Positions 1 through 6,138 of a DNA stretch of 11,765 bases are shown piece by piece. Below the pieces are notes generated by a model that did no database searches, had not been told where the DNA came from, and worked only from the letters and a program-made list of their open reading frames with translations. Position 1 is the stretch's first letter; each line of letters opens with the position of its first letter. A program made the translations under genes and the position numbers. Origin of the DNA: an uncultured Erysipelotrichaceae bacterium (GTDB taxonomy: Bacteria; Bacillota_I; Bacilli_A; Erysipelotrichales; Coprobacillaceae); NCBI GenBank assembly GCA_900544435.1, contig UQVG01000039.1, positions 1-11,765 of the forward strand, given 5' to 3'.

Positions 1-728
1 GTACGCCTGTCAGTATAAAATAAAGCAGGAATGCCATGATTCGTTAATATTTGATAGAGAACATTGTAGTATCCTTTAAGGGTTTCCTGATAATCAAAGT
101 AGGCACCAACGATTTTACCATCAGCATCATCGATAGCGACATGAAGATGCCAAAGCTCTTTATCAATCCAATGAAAAGAAGAGGCATCCATCTGAATCAT
201 TTCACCAACATATTTGGATCTAGGGCGTCTAGGATGAGCATCTTTTTCATCAATCAAAGCGATAGAGTTCTTGATATCGTTTTTAATCTTTTTAGATTTG
301 GAATTCTTCATTTTGGATTTTAACTGTTGTTTTAATAGCTTCTTAGTACGTCTTCTAGCTTTAGGAGAAATAATATCTTCTTCTCTAAGCCACTTATTTA
401 AAGTAGTATCACTGATTTTAATATTGAATTCTCTATGGACAATTTCACAGAAATGAGAGAAATTGGCGTTGGAATATTCATTGATATAAAAAGAGATAAT
501 TTTGTTTTTTATATCAAGAGGAATAGTAGTAGAAGGGACTCTGCCACGATTACCATGAATAAAAGCACTTTTACCCTCGGATTTATATTTAATGATGAGT
601 CTGTTAACCGTTCTAACAGTACAATTCAATTTAGAAGCGGCACGTTTTTTATTGCCATCAGTTTCAACAAGTTTCTTAATGATTTTATATTTGTATTCTT
701 CATTCATTCTTAATTCAACCTTTCTCAT
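1..728 (-). CDS. IS1202/ISNCY-type DDE transposase, N-terminal part (cut by window edge)
   Basis: Reading the minus strand from the ATG at 728-726 gives 242 complete codons with no stop up to the window edge, so the C-terminal part is missing. A ribosome site GGAGG lies 5 nt before the start (about 734-738). Residues about 12-50 look like a helix-turn-helix region (KRAASKLNCTVRTVNRLI). Residues 175-242 carry the core seen in IS1202/ISNCY transposases: GEMIQMDAS, with the first catalytic Asp at D181; a HLHVAIDDADGKIVGAYFD strand region; a QETLKGYYNV segment; and GIPALFYTDRRT, with the second catalytic Asp at D240. The third acidic residue would lie outside the window. Family members are usually about 400-480 residues, so a little over half is visible. 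It probably cuts and joins DNA at the element's ends. No frameshift or stop is seen in the visible part, so the copy may be intact. Family assignment rests on remembered motifs. Confidence 0.88.
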   Translation of the reverse strand, partial: MRKVELRMNEEYKYKIIKKLVETDGNKKRAASKLNCTVRTVNRLIIKYKSEGKSAFIHGNRGRVPSTTIPLDIKNKIISFYINEYSNANFSHFCEIVHREFNIKISDTTLNKWLREEDIISPKARRRTKKLLKQQLKSKMKNSKSKKIKNDIKNSIALIDEKDAHPRRPRSKYVGEMIQMDASSFHWIDKELWHLHVAIDDADGKIVGAYFDYQETLKGYYNVLYQILTNHGIPALFYTDRR

Positions 729-765
729 AATAACCTCCAATCATTGAGGTTATAGTTTAACATGG

Positions 766-801
766 ATTTGATAATGTCCCACTAGTGGGACATTATCAAA
801 T
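766..801. repeat. Perfect 36-bp palindrome upstream of the transposase gene
   Basis: Every base from 766 to 783 pairs with its partner from 801 down to 784, centred on CTAG. Each arm holds the 10-bp motif TGATAATGTC or its complement GACATTATCA (769-778 and 789-798). It lies 38 bp upstream of the transposase start and so falls inside, or at the end of, the insertion sequence. No T-tract follows on either strand, so it does not look like an ordinary terminator. It may be a transposase binding site near the terminus, or a hairpin that keeps outside transcripts from expressing the transposase. The exact IS boundary cannot be fixed because the other end is outside the window. Confidence 0.8.
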
Positions 802-813
802 TGGATATATTAA

Positions 814-823
814 GACATTATCA
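814..823. repeat. Third copy of the GACATTATCA motif, possible IS end site
   Basis: GACATTATCA at 814-823 repeats the motif at 789-798 in direct orientation, with 25 bp from start to start. This is the outermost copy relative to the transposase gene. The run of repeats suggests the insertion sequence end lies in or near 790-825, about 40 bp before the -35 box of the rubrerythrin gene. That boundary is inferred, not seen as a target duplication. Confidence 0.5.
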
Positions 824-864
824 TTTTCGAATCAGAAAAGATACAAATTATGCTTCTAAATGGA

Positions 865-892
865 TTGACAATAGGAAATTATATGTTATACT
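865..892 (+). promoter_or_regulatory. Strong promoter of the rubrerythrin gene
   Basis: A consensus -35 box TTGACA (865-870) is followed after 16 bp by TATACT (887-892), which also has an extended -10 TGT at 884-886. Transcription should start near 899, leaving a leader of about 43 nt. It is the best -35/-10 pair in the window, fitting a highly expressed stress protein. Confidence 0.85.
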
Positions 893-904
893 TAAGTAGT
901 AATC

Positions 905-920
905 ATTCCTAATAAGGAAT
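905..920 (+). promoter_or_regulatory. Inverted repeat just after the rubrerythrin transcription start, possible operator
   Basis: ATTCCT (905-910) and AGGAAT (915-920) form a perfect 6-bp inverted repeat around AATA. It lies a few bases downstream of the predicted start and before the ribosome site at 926-933, where a repressor could block transcription. It does not match the usual PerR or Fur box, so the regulator is unknown, and the repeat is short enough to be chance. Confidence 0.3.
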
Positions 921-941
921 TAAAAAAAGGAGAAAAGAAAT

Positions 942-1532
942 ATGGCTAAATTTGTATGTAAAGTATGTGGATATGTTTATGAAGGAGATGCAGCACCAGC
1001 TGAATGTCCAGTATGTCATGTAGGAGCTGACATGTTTGAAGAAGTAAAAGGTGAAATGAAATTAGCTGCTGAACATGAATATGGTATTTACGCTAAAACT
1101 GTAAAAAATAATCCTGATATTAGTGATGAAGATAAAAAATATATCTTTGATCAATTAAAAGCAAACTTTGAAGGTGAATGTTCAGAAGTTGGTATGTATT
1201 TATGTATGGCAAGAATTGCTCATAGAGAAGGTTATCCTGAAATTGGATTATATTGGGAAAAAGCTGCTTATGAAGAAGCAGAACATGCTGCTAAATTTGC
1301 TGAAATGTTAGGAGAAGACTTAGAACCAAATATGAAAGCAACTACTAAAGATAACTTAGCTTGGCGTGTTGATTGTGAATTTGGAGCAACAGCTGGTAAA
1401 GTTGAACTTGCTACATGTGCTAAAAAGAATAACTTAGATGCAATTCATGATACTGTTCATGAAATGGCTAGAGATGAAGCTAGACATGGAAAAGCTTTAA
1501 AAGGTTTATTAGATAGATATTTTGGTAAATAA
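942..1532 (+). CDS. Reverse rubrerythrin (N-terminal rubredoxin domain plus diiron ferritin-like domain)
   Basis: A cytoplasmic non-haem iron enzyme of 196 residues that reduces hydrogen peroxide, and in some clostridia oxygen, using electrons from NAD(P)H via redox partners. The rubredoxin iron site comes first: C6-x2-C9 and C22-x2-C25 ([10 protein letters not shown] and ECPVC). The four-helix diiron domain fills about residues 40-194, with E-x2-H metal motifs at E112/H115 ([10 protein letters not shown]) and E179/H182 ([10 protein letters not shown]) and a further acidic ligand probably in FEGECSE (76-82). In classical rubrerythrin the rubredoxin domain is C-terminal; this order defines the reverse type. 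The start follows an AAAGGAGA site at 926-933. The gene stands alone between a strong promoter and a terminator. Codons are even and AT-rich with no sign of transfer, although an insertion sequence lies directly upstream. Confidence 0.95.
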   Translation: MAKFVCKVCGYVYEGDAAPAECPVCHVGADMFEEVKGEMKLAAEHEYGIYAKTVKNNPDISDEDKKYIFDQLKANFEGECSEVGMYLCMARIAHREGYPEIGLYWEKAAYEEAEHAAKFAEMLGEDLEPNMKATTKDNLAWRVDCEFGATAGKVELATCAKKNNLDAIHDTVHEMARDEARHGKALKGLLDRYFGK

Positions 1533-1545
1533 TATAATAATAGAG

Positions 1546-1572
1546 CCGTCAATGAAAGTTGACGGTTTTTTT
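1546..1572 (+). terminator. Intrinsic terminator after rubrerythrin
   Basis: A 7-bp GC-containing stem CCGTCAA/TTGACGG (1546-1552 and 1559-1565) with a 6-nt loop is followed by seven T residues. It begins 13 nt after the stop codon and makes the rubrerythrin gene a single-gene unit. Confidence 0.92.
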
Positions 1573-1593
1573 AATGCATATTTTGCATGGTTT

Positions 1594-1602
1594 TGTTATA
1601 AT
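1594..1602 (+). promoter_or_regulatory. Extended -10 promoter of the DUF554/GNAT operon
   Basis: TGT directly before TATAAT (1597-1602) makes an extended -10 element; no good -35 box is seen 16-18 bp upstream. Transcription would start near 1609, just ahead of the ribosome site AAGGTGGTG (1610-1618), giving a very short leader. Confidence 0.7.
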
Positions 1603-1623
1603 AGTTGACAAGGTGGTGATTTT

Positions 1624-2322
1624 ATGCCAGTTGGCGTTTTAACAAATGTATGTGCTGTTTTTATAGGTACTTTTATTGGAGGACTTATTAAAAAAGTTTT
1701 ACCTAAACATTTAATGGAAGAATTACCAAAAGTTTTTGGGATTTGTTCTGTAACAATTGGATTAATGTCAGTCATTCAAGTAAAGACATTACCAATGGTT
1801 ATTATGGCTATTATTTTAGGTTTTGTTATTGGTGAATTATGTCATTTATATGATCATGTTCATGATATATTTGCGTTTTTATTAGATAAATTACCTTTTC
1901 ATATAGAAGGTAATCAAGAAGAATATATGCATCTTTATTTATTAGTTGTTTTGATGTTTTCAATGTCTGGAATGGGATTATTTGGAGCCCTTACAGAAGG
2001 AATGTCAGGAGATGCTTCTGTTTTAATTTCTAAATCAGTTTTAGATTTCTTTACAGCTATTTTATTTGGAGCTGCTTTAGGTTATGCACAAAGTTTAATA
2101 TGTGTTCCACAATTACTTATTTTACTTGCGTGTTTCTTTCTAGCAAAAGCAATTTTACCATTTGTAAGTGCAACAATGATTGCTGATTTTAAAGCTTGTG
2201 GTGGTGTTATTACCATGATTACAGGTTTAACCGTTTCTAAAATACTAGATGTAAGAGCGATGAATCTTGTTCCTGCACTTATTCTAGTCATGCCATTTGT
2301 TGGCCTTTATGCCATGATTTAG
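1624..2322 (+). CDS. DUF554 family membrane protein (YdfK/YqgA-like)
   Basis: An integral membrane protein of 232 residues with about seven or eight hydrophobic segments, roughly 3-22, 36-52, 57-73, 105-122, 135-153, 160-180 and 212-231. It matches the DUF554 family (Bacillus YdfK, E. coli YqgA) in length and signature: an N-terminal TNVCAVFIGTFIGG segment, a GFVIGEL turn at 66-72, and the most conserved block SGMGLFGALTEGMSGDASVL at 115-134 followed by SKSVLDFFTAILFG. The biochemical role of the family is not established; a transport or channel role is sometimes proposed because of its repeat-like membrane fold. The start follows AAGGTGGTG at 1610-1618. The GNAT gene begins 9 nt after its stop, so the two are surely cotranscribed. 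Confidence 0.9.
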   Translation: MPVGVLTNVCAVFIGTFIGGLIKKVLPKHLMEELPKVFGICSVTIGLMSVIQVKTLPMVIMAIILGFVIGELCHLYDHVHDIFAFLLDKLPFHIEGNQEEYMHLYLLVVLMFSMSGMGLFGALTEGMSGDASVLISKSVLDFFTAILFGAALGYAQSLICVPQLLILLACFFLAKAILPFVSATMIADFKACGGVITMITGLTVSKILDVRAMNLVPALILVMPFVGLYAMI

Positions 2323-2331
2323 GAGAATATC

Positions 2332-2820
2332 ATGTTAAAACAAGCGACAATTCAGGATTTAGACTTACTTTATCAAATCGAAACAACCTGTTTTCCTATA
2401 CAAGAGGCAGCAAGTTATCAATCATTAAAAGAAAGATTAAATGTTTATCATGAAGGTTTTGAAATCTTTTATTTAAATCATCAAGCGATTGGATATATTG
2501 GTGGTTTGAAAAATAATGAATGCACTCTTCCTGATGAAATGTATGAAAATGCTTTTTTACATCAAGAAAACGGACGTTATCAAATGATTTTTTCAGTTTG
2601 CATTTTACCTGAATATAGAGGACATGGTTATGCTAGAGAAATGGTAAAAGAGTATGTCAAAAAAAGAAAAGATAATGTTGAAGGATTTATTTTGACATGT
2701 AAAGATCATCTTATTCCTTTTTATGAAAGTTGTGGTTTTAAATTTGTAAAAGTTTCAGCATCTACTCATGGAAATGCTAAATGGAATGATATGGTTATTC
2801 ATTGTCGTGGAGAAATATAA
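2332..2820 (+). CDS. GNAT family N-acetyltransferase
   Basis: A cytoplasmic 162-residue protein of usual GNAT length that should move an acetyl group from acetyl-CoA to an amine. The acetyl-CoA pyrophosphate-binding motif A is clear: ILPEYRGHGYAREMV at 91-105, with the R-x2-G-x-A loop R96-G97-H98-G99-Y100-A101. The C-terminal FYESCGF (130-136) is the usual motif B tyrosine region. The N-terminus (ATIQDLDLLYQIETTCFP) resembles the arylalkylamine-acetyltransferase-like subgroup, but the substrate cannot be read from sequence. The ribosome site AGGAG (2321-2325) overlaps the TAG stop of the DUF554 gene, which suggests translational coupling. The last codons form the left arm of the terminator. 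Confidence 0.9.
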   Translation: MLKQATIQDLDLLYQIETTCFPIQEAASYQSLKERLNVYHEGFEIFYLNHQAIGYIGGLKNNECTLPDEMYENAFLHQENGRYQMIFSVCILPEYRGHGYAREMVKEYVKKRKDNVEGFILTCKDHLIPFYESCGFKFVKVSASTHGNAKWNDMVIHCRGEI

Positions 2821-2835
2821 CATTTCTCTTTTTTT
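2810..2835 (+). terminator. Intrinsic terminator overlapping the end of the GNAT gene
   Basis: GAGAAAT (2810-2816) pairs with ATTTCTC (2822-2828) around a 5-nt loop and is followed by seven T residues. The left arm lies in the last codons and the stop codon TAA (2818-2820) lies in the loop. It closes the DUF554/GNAT operon. Confidence 0.85.
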
Positions 2836-2859
2836 GTACTATTTGTCCAATGACGAATA

Positions 2860-2868
2860 TGTTATTTA
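2860..2868 (+). promoter_or_regulatory. Weak candidate promoter for the unknown gene
   Basis: TGT-TATTTA (2860-2868) resembles the extended -10 elements before the other genes here. A TTGTCC at 2843-2848 is only 14 bp upstream, which is too close for a normal -35. A TAAAAT at 2873-2878 is an alternative -10. Something must start transcription here because a terminator closes the preceding operon. Confidence 0.35.
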
Positions 2869-2905
2869 GGAATAAAATAAGATTAGAGAATAAAGGGGAA
2901 TGAAT

Positions 2906-4054
2906 ATGGATCAAATATATAGAGAATATAGTGAAAAATATAAACGTGTATTACATTTTGCTGGTATTATGAAGAAAGAAAATGTTCTTTTTAAAAATCA
3001 TGAAATAACGGTTTTGAAGGATATCGAAAATTATCAGGATTTTGATTATAGTTATTTTGAAAATTGTGAAATAGAAAAGAGCTGTATTTATCATAAAATT
3101 ACATATGCTTTAGCTATTTTAAAAAAAGCTGAAAATGGTATGATTGTTGATTCGATGAAAGCAATAGGTTGGTTAAATACTGTTTTAGATGAAAATTATG
3201 CATCTTATAAAATGGATCTTTGGTATTTACATAAAGGAAATTGGGATGATAGTTATTTAGAAGAAAGTTATGATTTTTTATCAGCTATAGAAGTTTATTT
3301 TTATTTGTTTGGTAAAGATAAAACTTTTCAATTATTAGAAAATAAAAATTCTAAAATGGCAAATGATTTAAAAACAATAGATATACTTATTCAACAATAT
3401 CAAAGTTTGTGTAGTAAAAATCAATATGCAACTTTAAAATATTTGTTAGTATTGTTATTTAGCCAACGATTAGAAAAATTAGAAGTTGAACACAAAGAGA
3501 TTGCTTTTAAATTATTAAAAAGTGTCATTGAATTAAAATCAATTATTTTACCATTATTAATGTTATGTGATTTTTATCAAAAAGATTTTGATGAAGAATG
3601 GGCATTGATTTCTAAAGATGTTGATCGTAATTTTTTAAAAGAACAAAAATCATATATTCCATTTGTTGAAAGTGAAGATTATTTAGAATTAGATATTACA
3701 GATGTTTTATTGTATAAAAATAAAATAGAAGATCTTCCAGAAGGATTAAAAAGGTATTTTAATAATTTAAAGACAGTTTATGATGATTTAAAAACAAAAC
3801 TTGTTTTTGATCCATCTCTTTTAGAAGTAGAAAATATTTTATTATTGATGGAAAAACAATATCAATTATATCCAGTAGCTTCATTTATTGAAGAAATAGA
3901 AAAACACTATTGTAAAGAATATTATATCATGATGAAAATATTAGAAATGGTAATGAATGATTGCTTAAATGTTGAATTAGGAAGAGAAACAGTTAAATTA
4001 ACTTTATCATTTATGATGAATCAAAAATTAAGATTCGCAATATTTGGTTTTTAA
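2906..4054 (+). CDS. Hypothetical protein, largely helical, function unknown
   Basis: I do not recognise this protein. It is a soluble, Lys/Glu/Leu/Tyr-rich protein of 382 residues without a signal peptide, membrane span or catalytic motif that I can name. The even spread of Leu and aromatic residues suggests an all-helical, perhaps repeat-like fold. An ATG at 2900 would give two more residues, but it is only 1 nt from the AAAGGGG ribosome site (2892-2898); the ATG at 2906 has the normal spacing of 7 nt and is preferred. No terminator follows it: the next promoter and the esterase gene begin within 48 nt, so part of the transcription may run on into the esterase/ATP-grasp pair. Base composition matches its neighbours. 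A link to the downstream pair rests on position alone. Confidence 0.8.
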   Translation: MDQIYREYSEKYKRVLHFAGIMKKENVLFKNHEITVLKDIENYQDFDYSYFENCEIEKSCIYHKITYALAILKKAENGMIVDSMKAIGWLNTVLDENYASYKMDLWYLHKGNWDDSYLEESYDFLSAIEVYFYLFGKDKTFQLLENKNSKMANDLKTIDILIQQYQSLCSKNQYATLKYLLVLLFSQRLEKLEVEHKEIAFKLLKSVIELKSIILPLLMLCDFYQKDFDEEWALISKDVDRNFLKEQKSYIPFVESEDYLELDITDVLLYKNKIEDLPEGLKRYFNNLKTVYDDLKTKLVFDPSLLEVENILLLMEKQYQLYPVASFIEEIEKHYCKEYYIMMKILEMVMNDCLNVELGRETVKLTLSFMMNQKLRFAIFGF

Positions 4055-4069
4055 ATAAGAGATACTTTG

Positions 4070-4078
4070 TGCTACAAT
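4070..4078 (+). promoter_or_regulatory. Extended -10 promoter before the esterase gene
   Basis: TGC-TACAAT (4070-4078) fits the extended -10 pattern, with no clear -35. The likely start near 4085 leaves a 17-nt leader holding the ribosome site AGGAGG (4088-4093). It gives the esterase/ATP-grasp pair its own promoter in addition to possible read-through from the gene upstream. Confidence 0.6.
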
Positions 4079-4101
4079 GAAAGTAGTAGGAGGTATTTTT
4101 T

Positions 4102-4839
4102 ATGGAAAAAAGATACTATAGTGAATACAGTCAATGTTTAGATAGAAATATGGACTTTATTGTTTATGGTCATAGTGGAGTTCCTCTTCTTGTATTTCCA
4201 GCACAAGATGGACATCCACAAGATTATGAAAATTTTGGAATGGTTGATACAATCAAAGATAAAATTGAAAATGGTTATGTACAATTATTTTGTGTTGGTA
4301 GTATGGATGAAGAAAGCTATTCTGATGAAATGGGTGATAAAGCCCGTCGTAGTTATTTGTTAGAACAATTTTATTATTATATTTGTGATGAAATGGTACC
4401 TAGAATTAAAGAAATTAATGGTACAGGAAAAATGATTTATACGACAGGATGTTCTTTAGGAGCAACACATGCAGCCAATATGATGCTTAGAAGACCTGAT
4501 TTATTTATGGGATGTATTGCTTTAAGTGGATATTATGATACTGATCTTTTCTTTGGACAATATGTTGATGAAAATATTTATAATAATAGTCCTTTAAAGT
4601 ATTTAAATGGAATGTCAAGAAATCATCCTTATGTTGACCTATATAATCAAAGACATATTATTCTTTGTTGTGGACAAGGTGCATGGGAAGATGAAATGGT
4701 TAAATCAACAGGCTTAATGAAAGAAACATTTGATCGTTTAGGTGTTAATGCTTGGTGTGATTTTTGGGGAAGCGATGTTAACCATGATTGGCCATGGTGG
4801 AGAAAACAATTACCATATTTTTTAGGACACATTTTATAA
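4102..4839 (+). CDS. Alpha/beta-hydrolase fold esterase (esterase D/PF00756-like)
   Basis: A cytoplasmic 245-residue alpha/beta hydrolase with no signal peptide. The nucleophile elbow G-x-S-x-G is present as TGCSLGATHA (115-124), placing the catalytic Ser at 118. The likely catalytic His is H228 in SDVNHDWPWW (224-233), and the acid is probably E196 or D197 in GQGAWEDE. The early GHSGVPLLVFPAQDGHPQDY and the LFMGCIALSGYYD block after the elbow are typical of the putative esterase family, which includes S-formylglutathione hydrolase-like and trehalose mycolyltransferase-like proteins. It may hydrolyse or transfer an ester or thioester; the substrate is unknown. The ATP-grasp ligase gene begins 15 nt downstream with no intervening terminator, so the two products probably act in one pathway, such as forming and releasing or trimming an amide-linked metabolite. 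Confidence 0.87.
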   Translation: MEKRYYSEYSQCLDRNMDFIVYGHSGVPLLVFPAQDGHPQDYENFGMVDTIKDKIENGYVQLFCVGSMDEESYSDEMGDKARRSYLLEQFYYYICDEMVPRIKEINGTGKMIYTTGCSLGATHAANMMLRRPDLFMGCIALSGYYDTDLFFGQYVDENIYNNSPLKYLNGMSRNHPYVDLYNQRHIILCCGQGAWEDEMVKSTGLMKETFDRLGVNAWCDFWGSDVNHDWPWWRKQLPYFLGHIL

Positions 4840-4854
4840 GGGGGAAATTAAAAT

Positions 4855-6042
4855 ATGAATTTAGTCTTTATCTCGCCAAATTTTCCAACATATTATTGGA
4901 ATTTTTGCAAATCACTTAGAGAAAGAGGTGTAACAGTTTTAGGAATCGGCGATGCACCTTATGATGATTTAGTGAATGAAACAAAAGAAAGCTTGGTAGA
5001 ATATTATCGTGTGAATAATCTACAAAATTATGATGAAGTTTATCGTGCAATGGGATTTTTTATTGGGAAATATGGTCGTATTGATTATATTGAATCACAA
5101 AATGAATTTTGGCTTGAACTAGAAGCTCAGTTAAGAGAAGATTTTAATATTCATCATGGATTGAGACCAAAAGAATTAGAAGTGATGAAATTTAAATCAA
5201 AGATGAAAGCTGTTTATAAAAAAGCAAATGTACCAACAGCTAGATATAAAGTTTTTAAAGATGATCAAGAACTTTTAGATTTTTGTAAAGAAGTAGGTTT
5301 TCCAATTGTTGTAAAACCAGATAATGGAGTAGGAGCTTCTTCTACATATAAATTAAAAAATAAAAAACAAGTTAATGAATTTTTAGCAAGTTGGGATCGA
5401 AATATAAGTTTTATTGCTGAAGAATATATTGATGGTCTTGTAGAAACTTTTGATGGTATTACGGATAGTCAAGGAAATATTTTGATTTGTACAAGTCATG
5501 TGATGATGGAATCTATTATGGATACGGTTAATGAAGGTGGAGATACTTCTTTCTATGGACAAATTGTTGAAGGTAGTGATATTAAAGAAGTAGGAAGTCG
5601 TGTTGTTAAAGCTTTTGATGCTAAACAAAAATTCTTCCATTTTGAATTCTTTAGACTTAGTAAAGATAAAGAAGGTTTAGGGAAAAAAGGAGATCTTGTT
5701 GGGTTAGAAGTTAATATGAGAGCTCCAGGTGCCTATATTCCAGATATGATGAATTATGCTTATAACGCTAATGTTTATGATATTTTTGCAGATATGTTGA
5801 TTTATGATCGTTGTTTTATTGAACCTAAACAACAATATTGTATTGGATATGCTGGAAGAAGAGATGGTTTAAAATATAAACATCATAGTCAACAAATTCG
5901 TATGAAATTTAAAGAACAATTGATTTCACATGAAATTGTACCTGATGCATTAGCAGCAGCAATGGGTAATCAAGTTTATTTATTAAGAGCAAAAAATGAA
6001 GAAGATATTCAAGAAATGATTAAATATGTATTAGAAAAATAG
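4855..6042 (+). CDS. ATP-grasp domain carboxylate-amine ligase-like protein
   Basis: A 395-residue soluble enzyme of the ATP-grasp superfamily, which activates a carboxylate as acyl phosphate with ATP and joins it to an amine or other nucleophile. Domain order: a Rossmann-like pre-ATP-grasp domain (1-110, starting NLVFISPNFPTYYWNF); the nucleotide-binding lobe with FPIVVKPDNGVGASST (149-164, K154 and the glycine loop) and the hinge strand FIAEEYIDG (186-194); and the metal site with HFEFFR (E264) and LEVNMRAPGA, where E285, N287 and R289 form the usual E-x-N-x-R motif. The key residues look intact. The C-terminal 100 residues are unlike the well-known biosynthetic ligases (PurK, Ddl, CarB). 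The substrate is unknown; amino-acid or dipeptide ligation is an inference from the fold and the adjacent esterase. The ribosome site AAGGGGG (4838-4844) overlaps the esterase stop. Confidence 0.88.
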   Translation: MNLVFISPNFPTYYWNFCKSLRERGVTVLGIGDAPYDDLVNETKESLVEYYRVNNLQNYDEVYRAMGFFIGKYGRIDYIESQNEFWLELEAQLREDFNIHHGLRPKELEVMKFKSKMKAVYKKANVPTARYKVFKDDQELLDFCKEVGFPIVVKPDNGVGASSTYKLKNKKQVNEFLASWDRNISFIAEEYIDGLVETFDGITDSQGNILICTSHVMMESIMDTVNEGGDTSFYGQIVEGSDIKEVGSRVVKAFDAKQKFFHFEFFRLSKDKEGLGKKGDLVGLEVNMRAPGAYIPDMMNYAYNANVYDIFADMLIYDRCFIEPKQQYCIGYAGRRDGLKYKHHSQQIRMKFKEQLISHEIVPDALAAAMGNQVYLLRAKNEEDIQEMIKYVLEK

Positions 6043-6063
6043 GATTCACTGAATCCTTTTTTT
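6041..6063 (+). terminator. Intrinsic terminator after the ATP-grasp gene
   Basis: AGGATTC (6041-6047) pairs with GAATCCT (6051-6057) around a 3-nt loop, followed by six more T residues. The stem starts inside the TAG stop codon (6040-6042). Confidence 0.9.
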
Positions 6064-6105
6064 AGTTCATGAACAATTAATAAATATTTCATAAAATCAT
6101 TATTA

Positions 6106-6114
6106 TGTTATAAT
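6106..6114 (+). promoter_or_regulatory. Extended -10 promoter of the lipoprotein/methyltransferase operon
   Basis: TGT-TATAAT (6106-6114) is a full extended -10. The nearest -35-like hexamer is the weak TTTCAT at 6087-6092, 16 bp upstream. The ribosome site AAGGAGG (6124-6130) and ATG at 6139 follow closely. Confidence 0.72.
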
Positions 6115-6138
6115 AATCATACCAAGGAGGTAGTCATT

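Noticed and set aside
51..713. Three overlapping plus-strand reading frames of 61-92 residues.
   Set aside because: They are antisense to the transposase, have no ribosome sites and do not resemble any family; the minus-strand frame explains the region.
879..890. TTATA-TG-TTATA upstream of rubrerythrin as a PerR box.
   Set aside because: It is a direct, not an inverted, repeat and overlaps the -10; it does not fit the palindromic TTATAATnATTATAA.
2082..2291. Minus-strand frame of 69 residues within the DUF554 gene.
   Set aside because: Antisense shadow of a clear conserved gene, without ribosome site or promoter.
4160..4363. Plus-strand frame of 67 residues inside the esterase gene.
   Set aside because: Out-of-frame shadow of the esterase N-terminal coding region.
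5383..5640. Minus-strand frame of 85 residues within the ATP-grasp gene, and a similar 67-residue one at 7051-7254 in the lipoprotein gene.
   Set aside because: Antisense shadows favoured by AT-rich codons; composition is low-complexity Asn/Ile/Phe/Ser.
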